This document shows positions 48,915-58,074 of a stretch of 64,000 nucleotides of DNA, in pieces. The stretch's first letter is position 1; each line of letters begins with the position of its first letter. The stretch is from CAWCPR01 sp963797475 (lineage in GTDB: Bacteria > Chloroflexota > Anaerolineae > Anaerolineales > UBA4823). The stretch lies in assembly GCA_963797475.1 (NCBI GenBank), contig CAWCPR010000001.1:372001-436000 (forward strand). The letters are read 5' to 3'. A program made the translations under genes and the position numbers. Under the pieces are notes generated by a model. That model was not told the origin of the DNA, searched no databases, and saw only the letters and a program-made list of their open reading frames with translations.

Positions 48915-50456
48915 TCAATGATTAGCAATTTTTTTGCGCAGCAGCAGCCAGGCCGTCAGGCATAAACCCATCCCGATCAAAGCCAGCCCGCCTAGCAGGA
49001 CCAGATTGGGAAGGTTGCCTCGCAAGGCAATCTCGCGCAGCAGCACAACGCCGTAGGTGGTAGGGAGCGCCCAGGAGAGCGCCTGCACCGGCCCCCAAAG
49101 CATATCCAGGCTCAACATAAAACCGCTGAAGAAAACGCTGGTCAGCAAAACGATCATTGTGTACTGGATCGCCTGGCTGTCGGTTTGCGAAATCAGCGAT
49201 ATCACGAAGCCAATCCCCAGCGAGGTGAACATCAAGATCCCAATCACCAGGGCATAATTCAGCCAGTTTCCCAGCATGGGTACGCCCAGCACAAAGTGCA
49301 TGAGCGCGGTCAACGCAGCGGCAATCAGCGTGCCGAACAGCAAGTAACTCAGGTACTTGCCCACCAGCATCTCGCCGGCGGAGAGCGGCGCCACCCGGAA
49401 CAGCTCCATCGTCCCGAAGTTGCGCTCCTGCACCGTCGAAAGGGCGGCGATCGCCACAGCCAGGTGCTGGATCAGCAAAGCGATCACTGCCGGAGCGTAG
49501 AAATCGGTCGGATCCGGTTGCAGCTCAGCAGTGCTGAGCGCTTCGCTGCTGAAAGGCGAGACGATCACGTTTGGATCCACCCGCGTGAAGCGGTCCAACT
49601 GGGTCTCCAGATCGCCGAGATTGGTGTCGATCTCATCCACCTGCGCGTTCCACTCGCTCTCCTTCGCGGATGAGATCTCGCTCGCCTGCATTGCCTGGGT
49701 TAACTGCTGCACATCACCGACCAGGCTTTTAATTTCGCCATCCTGTTGGCTTGCTTTCCCACCCATCGTCTGTTCGACGCCATTTAACATAGCCAGGCTG
49801 GTTCCCGCTACCAGGGAAACCCGACTTAGATTATCGGACATGCGAGACAGGTGTTCACTGGCAGCAGACTTATCCCCGGCGCGGAGGGCTTGTTTCACAG
49901 CGGATGCATTAGTCCGGGCTGCCTGCAGGTCGCCTTGCAAATCCCTGGCTTGCGCCTGGCTCTGCGAGATGCTTGTGACCAACACACGCCGGTTGACTTC
50001 GTCGATGTAGATCTTGCCAAAATATTCCACATAGCTGACCTGTATGGGGTCGATCTCGCGGTGGAAGAGCTTGAACTCCACCTGCTGCCCGTTCTGGATC
50101 GACTCGAGCGCCTTCTCCGGGGCGACTGCCACCAGGTCCACTTCGCCGCGCCGCAATTCTTGCAAGGCCCCCGTCTCGTCATCCGTTATCCCCATAAAAA
50201 CCAACTGCGGGCCCAGCTCCGGCGCATAGGTCTTTATTTGCTCAATCAACTCGTTGCCTTTTTTGGCGACGAACAGGGTGCGCAAAGCGCGCGGCTCGTT
50301 GCGGTATCCAATCCCGAAGATTAGAAGAATGAGAAAAGGTCCCAGCACCAGTGTAAGCAACAAGCGCGGCTGGCGCACGATACTAACGACCTCCTTACGT
50401 ACGAAAGCCGAGGTACGAATAACCACTTTCCAGAGATCCAGGAATAGCTCACGCAT
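48915..50456 (-). CDS. ABC-2 type exporter permease with large extracytoplasmic domain
   Basis: A 513-residue membrane protein. One N-terminal helix (~28-48: L-L-L-T-L-V-L-G-P-F-L-I-L-L-I-F-G) is followed by a ~270-residue outside domain with helical segments, then five C-terminal membrane helices (~325-505). This is the YhgE/Pip or ABC-2_trans_3 layout. The ATG at 50456 overlaps the ATPase gene by eight bases; a frame extending to 50642 is antisense-like and discarded. It pairs with the ATPase upstream. The substrate is unknown, with drugs, lipids and peptides all possible. Confidence 0.85.
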   Translation of the reverse strand: MRELFLDLWKVVIRTSAFVRKEVVSIVRQPRLLLTLVLGPFLILLIFGIGYRNEPRALRTLFVAKKGNELIEQIKTYAPELGPQLVFMGITDDETGALQELRRGEVDLVAVAPEKALESIQNGQQVEFKLFHREIDPIQVSYVEYFGKIYIDEVNRRVLVTSISQSQAQARDLQGDLQAARTNASAVKQALRAGDKSAASEHLSRMSDNLSRVSLVAGTSLAMLNGVEQTMGGKASQQDGEIKSLVGDVQQLTQAMQASEISSAKESEWNAQVDEIDTNLGDLETQLDRFTRVDPNVIVSPFSSEALSTAELQPDPTDFYAPAVIALLIQHLAVAIAALSTVQERNFGTMELFRVAPLSAGEMLVGKYLSYLLFGTLIAAALTALMHFVLGVPMLGNWLNYALVIGILMFTSLGIGFVISLISQTDSQAIQYTMIVLLTSVFFSGFMLSLDMLWGPVQALSWALPTTYGVVLLREIALRGNLPNLVLLGGLALIGMGLCLTAWLLLRKKIANH

Positions 50457-51402
50457 GCTCGATTTCCTTCCCCACAAGCTCGACGAAAACATCGTCGAAT
50501 GGCGGCATGTATTCCTCAATCGAATCGATTTGCAGGCCCTGGTCCCGAGCCCAATCCAGAAGCGCAGGGATATCGGTATTGGCTTCGCTGACCAATAATC
50601 TGGCGCTGTAATCATCCTGCCGCCTGGGGACGTCGAGCACAAAGGGCAGCGCCTTGATCGCCCTCAGAGTGTCGAAATCCAGCGGGACAGCCGTGTGCAG
50701 GTCCACCAAATCGCCGCCGAAAGTCCGGTAGCGCAGTTTGGCAGGCGTGTCGACGAGCAGCAGCCGGCCGCGGTCGATCACCCCAACCAGGTCGCAGTAG
50801 TTCGCTTCGCTCACATATTGGGTCGTTACAAAAAGCGTTCGTCCATCCGCTTTCAGGTCCCGGAAGTGATCCCAGAATTTACGGCGCAAGACCGGGTCTA
50901 CCCCGGCAGTGGGCTCATCCAAGAAGATCAATTCTGGGTCGTGGACAAGTGTGGCCGCCAGGTTCAGCCGCCGCTGCATGCCGGCGGACAGGCGCCGCGC
51001 CAGCTTGCCGCGCTCCTGGCCTAATTCCACAAAATCCAGGATTTCCGACAGGCGTCCCCTGCGTTTGAAGGGCAGCCCGTAAATAGAGGCGGCGAAATTA
51101 AGGTTTTCCCATACGGTCAGATTCGGATACAGGCTGAAAAGCTGCGGCAAGTAGCCGATTTTTTCCCGGTCGAGGCGTGAGAATTGATCCGGCGGCCGGC
51201 CGAAAACGAACACCTCTCCGCTGGTTGGCAAGTAATAGCCCGTCAACATGCGGATTGTGGTCGTCTTTCCCGACCCGCTCGGGCCAATGAAACCGAAAAT
51301 AGTTCCCCGGCGAACGTAGAAAGACACATCCTGTACGGCGTCTGTGCCATTAAATTTTTTGCTGATATTTTTGGTCTCAATGATATTCTCTTTTTCTTCC
51401 AC
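50449..51402 (-). CDS. ABC transporter ATP-binding protein (drug/lipid exporter type)
   Basis: A 317-residue ATPase of the DrrA/CcmA group. Walker A is G-P-S-G-S-G-K-T-T, the signature L-S-A-G-M-Q-R-R, Walker B I-F-L-D-E-P-T-A-G-V-D-P, and the switch region V-T-T-Q-Y. A C-terminal ~90-residue extension is present. The start is GTG at 51402 behind AGAGG. The permease gene follows with an overlap. The gene is divergent from the small-membrane-protein operon starting at 51725. Confidence 0.9.
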   Translation of the reverse strand: MEEKENIIETKNISKKFNGTDAVQDVSFYVRRGTIFGFIGPSGSGKTTTIRMLTGYYLPTSGEVFVFGRPPDQFSRLDREKIGYLPQLFSLYPNLTVWENLNFAASIYGLPFKRRGRLSEILDFVELGQERGKLARRLSAGMQRRLNLAATLVHDPELIFLDEPTAGVDPVLRRKFWDHFRDLKADGRTLFVTTQYVSEANYCDLVGVIDRGRLLLVDTPAKLRYRTFGGDLVDLHTAVPLDFDTLRAIKALPFVLDVPRRQDDYSARLLVSEANTDIPALLDWARDQGLQIDSIEEYMPPFDDVFVELVGKEIEHA

Positions 51403-51599
51403 AATTCCTCTCTAATTTTGAATGTTACAAGCTTGCGGGTTGATCGTTAGACAATAAAGATCTTTTTGCGTGTACAGCAGAATGCAAAGGATTTACACGA
51501 ACAATTAAATAATATGCCAAAGCTGGATATCTTTACAATCAGGAATTTTCCTAAGTGCGACTAGGGATATCCCTTACCGGACTATAGAGAACATCCCCA

Positions 51600-51628
51600 T
51601 TGAATAACACTCATTTTGCCCCTATTAT
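51600..51628 (+). promoter_or_regulatory. sigma-70 type promoter of the DUF1328/YggT/AI-2E operon
   Basis: TTGAAT (51600-51605), a 17-bp spacer, then TATTAT (51623-51628). Transcription would start near 51635, leaving a leader of about 90 nt. The rest of the 322-base region 51403-51724 is AT-richer and contains no gene I can support. Confidence 0.6.
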
Positions 51629-51724
51629 TAGGATGTAAGACCAATGGGGAAAAAATTCAATCTACGGTCCCAACCCAGTTACGTTTGAGCGGGATCGAGA
51701 AATTTATGAATAAGGAGGTACAAA

Positions 51725-51889
51725 ATGTTAGGGTTATCGATTACCTTACTGATCATCGCCCTGATCGCCGGGGTGCTCGGTTTTACCGGGATTGCCGGCG
51801 CAGCGATAGGGATCGCCAAGATCGTGTTCATCATCTTCCTGGTGCTTTTCTTCCTGTCCCTGCTGTTCGGGCGACGTCGAGTTGTGTAA
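51725..51889 (+). CDS. DUF1328/YtjA-family small membrane protein
   Basis: A 54-residue protein with two hydrophobic helices. It contains I-A-L-I-A-G-V-L-G-F-T-G-I-A-G, then G-I-A-K-I-V-F-I-I-F-L-V-L-F, and ends in L-L-F-G-R-R-R-V-V, a nearly complete match to the DUF1328 pattern. AAGGAGGTACAAA precedes the ATG. The family is widespread and linked to envelope stress in some bacteria, but its function is unknown. It heads an operon with another small protein, YggT and two AI-2E-type permeases. It is easily missed because of its size. Confidence 0.85.
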   Translation: MLGLSITLLIIALIAGVLGFTGIAGAAIGIAKIVFIIFLVLFFLSLLFGRRRVV

Positions 51890-51909
51890 CTTAATCATTC
51901 GGAATCAAA

Positions 51910-51937
51910 GGGGACAGGCTGGAACCAGCCTGTCCCC
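51910..51937. terminator. strong hairpin between the two small membrane protein genes
   Basis: A perfect 13-bp stem with a two-base AA loop (GGGGACAGGCTGG / CCAGCCTGTCCCC). It starts 20 bases after the DUF1328 stop and ends 19 bases before the next ATG. There is no T-tract, so it may attenuate or stabilise the upstream mRNA rather than terminate fully. Confidence 0.6.
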
Positions 51938-51956
51938 AGCATAGAGGAGGAGTGTA

Positions 51957-52094
51957 ATGTTTTTGATTGAGATTTCAACCCTTATCAGTCTCGCTATTAT
52001 GGCCAGCGCAATTGTTGAGCGCATGGTCACGTCCTCAAAGAAAGATAGTGAGGGCGTACTCCAGCTGGTGCCTGTTCGATCCAGGAGATCGTAA
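51957..52094 (+). CDS. 45-residue membrane-anchored small protein
   Basis: The ATG at 51957 follows GAGGAGGAGTGTA, a strong ribosome-binding site. The stop at 52092-52094 overlaps the ATG of the YggT gene (TAATG), so the two are coupled. Residues 2-20 form one membrane helix (F-L-I-E-I-S-T-L-I-S-L-A-I-M-A). A basic and polar tail follows (S-S-K-K-D-S; V-R-S-R-R-S). I know of no family for it. The strong signals on both sides make it likely to be translated. Confidence 0.65.
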   Translation: MFLIEISTLISLAIMASAIVERMVTSSKKDSEGVLQLVPVRSRRS

Positions 52095-52552
52095 TGATTG
52101 AAAAGGATTCACCACGGACGGTGGACCGCCAGGAGCAGGTCAGGGTCCAACATTACGGTGATCTGGAACACCAGACCCAGGTCGTCGAGGATCTGGACGC
52201 CGAGCGCCGTATGGAAGTCGGCCGGGTGGCCCAGCTTATAACCCTGTTATTTGGGATTCTGGAAGCCCTGATCGGGCTGCGAGTGGCGCTCAAGCTGATC
52301 GCCGCCAACCCGGCCAACCCCTTCGCCAACCTGGTGTACACCTTCTCGGACCCGTTCTTGTGGCCTTTCCAGGGTCTCACAGCGACGCCTTCGGCGCAGG
52401 GTATGGTGCTCGAAATCTCGTCGATCATCGCCATATTCGTTTATGCCCTGATTGGCTGGATCCTGGTCCGGTTGGTCTGGCTGCTCTTCTACCGGCCGTC
52501 CGCCCGCTCTGTGCGCACGGTCGAGCACGAACACGACCACCTCGGCGAGTAG
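52094..52552 (+). CDS. YggT-family membrane protein
   Basis: A 152-residue protein. A polar N-terminal region of ~45 residues is followed by a YggT domain with two or three membrane helices: L-L-F-G-I-L-E-A-L-I-G-L-R, then N-P-F-A-N-L-V-Y-T-F-S-D-P-F-L-W-P-F, and I-I-A-I-F-V-Y-A-L-I-G-W. The N-P-F-x-x-x-V-Y-x-F-S-x-P-F motif is characteristic. YggT proteins are linked to osmotic or envelope homeostasis and cell division in some bacteria. AGGAGATCGTA precedes the ATG. The start overlaps the preceding small gene. Confidence 0.88.
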   Translation: MIEKDSPRTVDRQEQVRVQHYGDLEHQTQVVEDLDAERRMEVGRVAQLITLLFGILEALIGLRVALKLIAANPANPFANLVYTFSDPFLWPFQGLTATPSAQGMVLEISSIIAIFVYALIGWILVRLVWLLFYRPSARSVRTVEHEHDHLGE

Positions 52553-52602
52553 ATCGTTTAGATTGAATTGCCCTGCGAGAACCGGGATTCCCAATCTAAA
52601 TT

Positions 52603-53865
52603 ATGTCCAACCAACCGGCTACCCTTCCAAGCTGGTCCGCCCGCCAGGTGGTCCTGGCGACCCTGTTCGTCGTCGCAGTCGGGCTGGGGTTTTGGCTGCT
52701 GTTCCGCTACCGCATGGTGGTCGTGATCCTGTTCATCGCGGTGGTTTTGGGCACCGCTTTGCACCCCATGGTGGACTGGTTCGTCCGGCGCGGCCTCTCC
52801 AGGGGGTATGGACTTGCCGCGGTTTACGCCATCCTGCTCCTGGGGTTAGCCGCCATCCTGTTGATCGCAGTGCCTGTACTGGCGAACCAGACGCTCAAGC
52901 TGGCAGTCTCGCTCCCCAAAATATACCTGAATATGCGGACGGGCATGATCGAATCCCCTAGCTTATTCCTGCGAAATATCGGGCTGAACCTGCCCGGGAA
53001 TTTGCGCCTGTGGATGCGGCCGGCCCCGGTCGAAAGCGAACCCCTGGATGCGGTGACCCGCGTTATTGGTCTCTCCGGCACGATCCTGTACGGCGTTCTG
53101 GCGGGGGTGGCCGTGTTTCTGCTCACTTCCTTCTGGATCATGGAAAGCGAGCGCACGATGCGCGGCTTGCTGATCCTCATCCCGCCCCGAACCCGCCAGC
53201 CGGCGCGCGAGCTGATCGAGGCAATCGAAAACCGGGTTGGGGCTTACATTCGCGGCGTGTTGATCCTTTGCAGTGCAATTGGATTGCTGGCTCTAATTGC
53301 CTACCTGATCCTTGGCCTGCCAAACGCCCTGGCCCTGGCGCTGATCGCGGGCGTGTTCGAAGCGGTTCCCGTCGTGGGCCCAGCCTTAGGGGCGGTGCCG
53401 GCGCTCCTGGTTGCTTTCTCGCTCAAACCTTCTTTGGTAGTATGGGTATTGGTGGCAGCCGCCGTCACCCAGGGATTGGAGAATTACCTTCTTGCGCCAA
53501 GGGTTATGAAGACCTCGGTGGGCGTCAACCCGATTCTCGCGCTGCTGGCTATGGCGACACTCGCTTCGCTCCTGGGACCTGCTGGCGCTTTGTTAGCGAT
53601 CCCATTCGCTGCGGTCTTCCAACTGCTCCTGGATCAATTCGTTTTCTCCAGGGCTCAAAATGGCTTGCCAGCGCCAGCCGGAAGAGATTTAAACAGCGCG
53701 CTGCGCTATGAAGTCCAGGATTTGATCCTGGACGTACGCAAACAACTGCGCAAAAAAGGGGCGCGCTCGAACGATACAACGGACCAGATTGAAGATGCCA
53801 TCGAAACGCTCGCAGTCCAGCTCGACCTGCTTTTAGATCAGGATTGCCGGGAGAAAAGCTCGTGA
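52603..53865 (+). CDS. AI-2E family transporter (PerM/TqsA-like), first copy
   Basis: A 420-residue permease with about eight membrane helices and the AI-2E domain motifs: the F-L-L-T-S-F-W-I-M-E-S segment, and P-V-V-G-P-A-L-G-A-V-P-A-L near 265. The soluble C-terminal tail (~360-420) is charged. The family includes autoinducer-2 exporters and Na+/H+ or other antiporters. The next gene encodes a second family member whose GTG overlaps this stop, so a heteromeric pair is possible. Confidence 0.87.
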   Translation: MSNQPATLPSWSARQVVLATLFVVAVGLGFWLLFRYRMVVVILFIAVVLGTALHPMVDWFVRRGLSRGYGLAAVYAILLLGLAAILLIAVPVLANQTLKLAVSLPKIYLNMRTGMIESPSLFLRNIGLNLPGNLRLWMRPAPVESEPLDAVTRVIGLSGTILYGVLAGVAVFLLTSFWIMESERTMRGLLILIPPRTRQPARELIEAIENRVGAYIRGVLILCSAIGLLALIAYLILGLPNALALALIAGVFEAVPVVGPALGAVPALLVAFSLKPSLVVWVLVAAAVTQGLENYLLAPRVMKTSVGVNPILALLAMATLASLLGPAGALLAIPFAAVFQLLLDQFVFSRAQNGLPAPAGRDLNSALRYEVQDLILDVRKQLRKKGARSNDTTDQIEDAIETLAVQLDLLLDQDCREKSS

Positions 53866-55061
53866 TTCGCGTCGCCGGCTATGCAACCCTGGTTCTGCTT
53901 ACCTTGACAGTCCTGGTTTTGCTCTGGCAGTTCAGTGTGGCGGTCGTTCTGTTCCTGCTCTCGCTGGCTGTCGCGGCGGCTTTCCGCCCGTTGATCGATG
54001 CGCTCAGCCGAGGCGGTCTGCGCCGGGAATTTTCCCTGGCAATTTCTTTCGGACTGGTATTTGCCATCCTGGCAGCGCTGTTCGTGGCAGCCAGCGGGCC
54101 TCTGATCGCCGATCTCCAGCAAGCCACGGACGACCTGTTAATGAATTACGAGCGGATCAAGAAAGTTTGGCAGCAAGACCAGGATCCCCTGCTGAGCAAC
54201 CTGTCCGACCAACTGCCTGCTACGCAGGATTTATATGATGCGCTCACCGGCGATGGATCCAGCCAGGCCATCCAGGCGATCTTCGGCGCGGCGGAAGGGA
54301 CGTTTGCCTTCCTGGCCCGCCTGGCGATTGTGCTCGCTCTCAGCCTGTACTGGAGCGCGGACCAGGTACGATTCGAGCGGCTGTGGTTGTCCTTACTGCC
54401 GGTGGAAGGCCGGGCCCGCGCCCGCGCCATGTGGCATGATATTGAATCCGGCGTTGGAGCGTCTCTGCGCCGGGAGGCTACACTCAGCATATTGGGCGGC
54501 GTGTGCTTGTGGCTGGGGTACCTGGCGCTGGGGATCCGGTACGCCACACTGCTGGCCCTGATCGGCGCGCTGGCCCGGATGATCCCCTGGTTGGGGTCCG
54601 TCCTGGTGGTGGTATTCCCCCTGATCGCCGGATCCAAGTTCGGGTTGGGGGCCGGCCTGGCGGCCGCCGCCTACACCTTGCTGGCGCTCACACTGCTCGA
54701 AACAACTCTTGGAACGAAACTGTTCGCCCGCCAACGGACCAGCTCGCTGCTCCTGGTGATCGTGGTCATCGTGCTGGCCGACTCTTACGGCCTGCTGGGC
54801 GCGATCCTGGCCCCGATCCTGGTGGTCGCCATCCAGACTCTTTTTTACCATCTCTTGCCGCGCTATGCTACGGCTACGAACGGAACCCAGGCCAGTACAC
54901 TGGCGGATTTGCAAGAGAAAATGGATAGGATCAATCAGTTGGCGGCTGCACTGGAGGGCCCGCACGCCTCCGAATCCGCCAACCTGGCGGCCCGCCTGGA
55001 ACAATTGCTGGAGAAAAGCCTGCCGCCGGAAGGGGAGTTTGAGAGGGAGCCCTCACCCTGA
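53862..55061 (+). CDS. AI-2E family transporter, second copy
   Basis: A 399-residue paralogue of the preceding permease. The start is GTG at 53862, overlapping the upstream stop (GTGA), with GGGAG eight bases before it; a TTG upstream is in frame but unlikely. Membrane segments and the I-P-W-L-G-S-V-L-V-V-V-F-P-L-I motif match the AI-2E domain. It is divergent in sequence from the first copy. The acidic C-terminus and tight coupling suggest the two products form one complex. Confidence 0.85.
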   Translation: MIRVAGYATLVLLTLTVLVLLWQFSVAVVLFLLSLAVAAAFRPLIDALSRGGLRREFSLAISFGLVFAILAALFVAASGPLIADLQQATDDLLMNYERIKKVWQQDQDPLLSNLSDQLPATQDLYDALTGDGSSQAIQAIFGAAEGTFAFLARLAIVLALSLYWSADQVRFERLWLSLLPVEGRARARAMWHDIESGVGASLRREATLSILGGVCLWLGYLALGIRYATLLALIGALARMIPWLGSVLVVVFPLIAGSKFGLGAGLAAAAYTLLALTLLETTLGTKLFARQRTSSLLLVIVVIVLADSYGLLGAILAPILVVAIQTLFYHLLPRYATATNGTQASTLADLQEKMDRINQLAAALEGPHASESANLAARLEQLLEKSLPPEGEFEREPSP

Positions 55062-55086
55062 CCCTCTCCCTTGACCCTCACCCCTG

Positions 55087-55110
55087 CCCTCTCCCGCGAG
55101 CGGGAGAGGG
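55087..55110. repeat. inverted repeat between convergent genes
   Basis: CCCTCTCCCG (55087-55096) pairs perfectly with CGGGAGAGGG (55101-55110) around CGAG. The flanks are C/T-rich (CCCTCACCCTGACCCTC). It lies between the convergent AI-2E and response-regulator genes and may terminate both. A similar C/T-rich hairpin occurs at 59198-59229. Confidence 0.55.
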
Positions 55111-55159
55111 AGGTGGCTATCGAGCGCGGCTCTCTTACTCGCCCTTGAATAAAATCGGC

Positions 55160-55858
55160 TTACCCCAGCCCTTGGCCGCGGGCGCGGCGGATCGCCTGAG
55201 CCCGGTCGGCAACCTGCAGTTTGGAAAAAATGCTGGTTATATGATTGCGCACTGTCCTGGGGCTGATGAACAGCTTCTGGGAAATCTCCGAATTGTTGTA
55301 GCTGGCTGCAATCAGTTCCAGCACTTCCCGTTCCCGTTCCGATAGCTCTGAGAGATCGGCATCCCTGGCAGCCGGTTGATTTTCATCGGTAATCCTGGCG
55401 CCATTTGAGTCAACGCTGGCTGCGCTCATTTCCTGGAAAAAACGCGCCATCCTCATCGCAATCGCCGGGCCAAACAGAGCCTGGCCTTCGGCTACCGCCC
55501 GGATCACTTTCAGCATCTCTAAAGGGTTGGCGCCCTTAAGCACATATCCCCTGGCCCCTGCCCGCATGGCCGCAAATACGGATGCGTCGTCCTCCAACAT
55601 GGTGACCATGATCACGCCAACCTGGGGGTCTAAAGACAGGAGCGTGCGAGTTACCTCGATCCCACTGCCTCCAGGCATATGAATATCCATTAAGACGACT
55701 TGTGGATGGAGCAATTGAACTTGCTGAACGGCGCTGTCGCTTTCGCCGGCTTCGCCGACCACTTCAATATCCGGCGTGGTAGACAGCAACGCCTTAACTC
55801 CCTCCCGAAAAAGGGGATGGTCATCGACAATCAGTAAGCGAATGGTGGGATCCAACAT
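55160..55858 (-). CDS. NarL/FixJ-family response regulator
   Basis: A 232-residue regulator. The receiver domain has acidic V-D-D-H, phospho-acceptor Asp58 in V-L-M-D-I-H-M-P, and L-K-G-A-N. A LuxR-type helix-turn-helix follows at the C-terminus: L-S-E-R-E-R-E-V-L-E-L-I-A, E-I-S-Q-K-L-F-I-S, and T-V-R-N-H-I. The ATG at 55858 overlaps the histidine kinase stop (TAATG); an ATG three codons earlier is possible. A 45-residue insert rich in D/S/A/N lies between the domains. The kinase upstream is its partner. Confidence 0.92.
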   Translation of the reverse strand: MLDPTIRLLIVDDHPLFREGVKALLSTTPDIEVVGEAGESDSAVQQVQLLHPQVVLMDIHMPGGSGIEVTRTLLSLDPQVGVIMVTMLEDDASVFAAMRAGARGYVLKGANPLEMLKVIRAVAEGQALFGPAIAMRMARFFQEMSAASVDSNGARITDENQPAARDADLSELSEREREVLELIAASYNNSEISQKLFISPRTVRNHITSIFSKLQVADRAQAIRRARGQGLG

Positions 55859-58064
55859 TACTTCCATTCTATCAGAGGCAGCCAGGCAGTGATTAGCGTG
55901 CCAGACGGGCTCGCGGGTTGAATTTCCAGCCGCCCGCCTAATTCTTCGGCGCGCTCCCTCATGGAGCGCATGCCGACGCCAGCCCGGTATTGATCGGGGA
56001 TGCCGGCCCCGTCATCGCTGATTTGAACCAGCAAGGTTGCCTTATTTTCGCTATTTTGCTGATCGCAACGGAAACGGATGGTGCAATTGCGGGCCTGGGA
56101 ATGACGGGCTGCATTGGTCAGGGCTTCCAGGGCAATCCGGTAAGCGTTGACCTCCACTGCGGCGGGCAGCTTAGGCAAGCCCGCCTCAGGTGCAAGGACC
56201 TCAATCGCCAGGCCGCTGGCGGTCAGGTCGTCTTGCCCGCCCCGTCGAATGAGATCACGCACGGCCTCGACCAGGCCTAACTCATCCAGCGCCGGTGGGC
56301 GCAGCCCATAGACCAGCCGGCGCACTTCGGTTACCGTGGTCTCGTTTTGGTGAATGACGTCATCCACGAGTGTCTCGGCGCCTTCCGGGTTCTTCCGCAC
56401 CAACTGCCGCACCGCAGCCATCTTGAGCGTCTGGCTGGCGAGAATCGGCCCCAATCCGTCATGGAGATCGCGCCGTAACCGCCGGCGTTCTTCCTCGCGA
56501 GCTGCCACAATCTCAGCCCGCGAGCGAATCAAATCGGCGTTCAGGCGCACAGCATGGGCGGCTGCGCCGGCCTGGCGGGCAATATTCTCGAGCAAGCGCC
56601 GGTCGACCTTCGAAAATATCTCGCCGCGCGCCCGGGGAGTCACTCGGATTGAACCGATTGTCGCTGCCTGGTAAATCAATGGAAAGGTCACGAAATCTTG
56701 TTGGGGCTGGCCATAAACTGCAGCGGCGCGCTCTTCTCCATTCTCACGGATCAGAATGGCCGCGTAGGGGATCTTCAACGCCTGTCCGACGGTAGCGGCG
56801 ATGGCAGGAAGCACTTGCTCAGGGGTCGGGGATTGTTCCAGTGTGTTCGACAAGCGCGTCAGCACTGCGTAGGGATCGTCCCGCTCGCCATACATCAGCC
56901 GGTTAACCAACCGCTGCAGCCGCAAGCGCAAGGGCTCAAATAAGATCGCCACCAACCCGGTCGCCAGGAAGAACACCAGCGGGTCGGCCACCCCTCGTAC
57001 CAGTAAGCCCAAACCGGCTACGGCTGCCAGGTAACCGCCCATCGTCAGCAGGGTCAACGAGCCATAAACCAGGATACGATTGATGACCAGATCAATGTCC
57101 CACAGGCGGAAACGCAGTACCGAGATGCCGATGCAAACCGCGAACAAAAATTGAGCCGCGTACCAGCCCGGCTCCAGGACTAGCTCGAAGGTCAACTGCA
57201 GGCGAGGCGTCCAGCTCATCCCGGACAGCATAATCCGTCTGGTAGATGAGGTAATGGGTAAAGTAAAAGACTCCTAAAACGATCATTCCAGTCACGATCC
57301 ATTTGATCTGCTGTTTTTGCACGGCATCCGCATGCCTGCGGTAGCGGTAGGCCAGCGCAACCAGCCCGACCACCAACAGGATGCGATTCGGCAGAGGGCC
57401 CCACTGGCCGGGCAAGTTATCCAGGTTGAAGGGCGTATTCGTCAAGATATCCCGTGAAACACTGAGCAAGATGGCGGCCGCGGCAAACCAGCGTGTCCAT
57501 TTGGGGACAAAGCGCCCGTCAGGGAACGCATAGAGCATGATCACGCTGCAATCCAGGATGAAGTTCAAAAACATTACCACGGCAGCCGACCAGGGATAAG
57601 TCTCAGATAGTGGAATCCAGTTGGGCTGGATCCAGCGACCGGCTGCACCAATGACCGCCAGAATAATGGCGAACAACACAGCCATCAAGCGGTCGCCGCG
57701 CCGCCGTACGATCAGGGCGCTCAGGAGAAAGTAGGGGATTCCGGAAAGCAGACGCAACCCGGCGAACAAGCCGCCATAGAATGGCAGCGACATCCCGAGC
57801 TGGCGAATGGCCTCCTGATATATGCCTAAAGTCGTGAGGTCCTCCGGCCTGGTGGTTGGGAAGAATCGGGCAATACTGGCAATTGGCGTGCTGTCCCAGC
57901 GGTACCAGGTATAAATCGCCAGCGCAAAGACCGCCAGGCTGAGCAGCCAGACCACAGCCCAGGTTCCGGTCCCTGCCTTGCGCCACAAGCCCGTCAGGTG
58001 CGGTCCATGCACCCGCTCCAACTGTACCTGCGGCATCCGAAGGTGAAAGCTCGATCGTGGACAT
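55858..58064 (-). CDS. NarL-type sensor histidine kinase (HisKA_3), interrupted by frameshifts
   Basis: One gene is split over frames. The N-terminal part (frame open to 58036) has about seven membrane helices (Y-P-W-S-A-A-V-V-M-F-L; I-V-L-G-V-F-Y-F-T-H-Y). The C-terminal frame (from ~57231) continues with another helix and L-R-F-R-L-W-D-I-D-L-V-I-N-R, a GAF-like segment, then HisKA_3 with R-D-L-H-D-G-L-G-P and HATPase. The break lies near 57225-57245. The best ribosome-binding site (AAGGAG) serves ATG 58064, M-S-T-I-E-L-S-P-S, in a third frame, suggesting a second shift near 58040; otherwise the protein starts at 58036. Breaks may be real or sequencing errors. Confidence 0.75.
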
Positions 58065-58074
58065 GAGAAACTCC

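Noticed and set aside
50457..50642. 62-residue extension of the exporter permease at 48915
   Set aside because: It overlaps the ATPase coding frame and resembles no permease; M-R-E-L-F at 50456 is a proper start.
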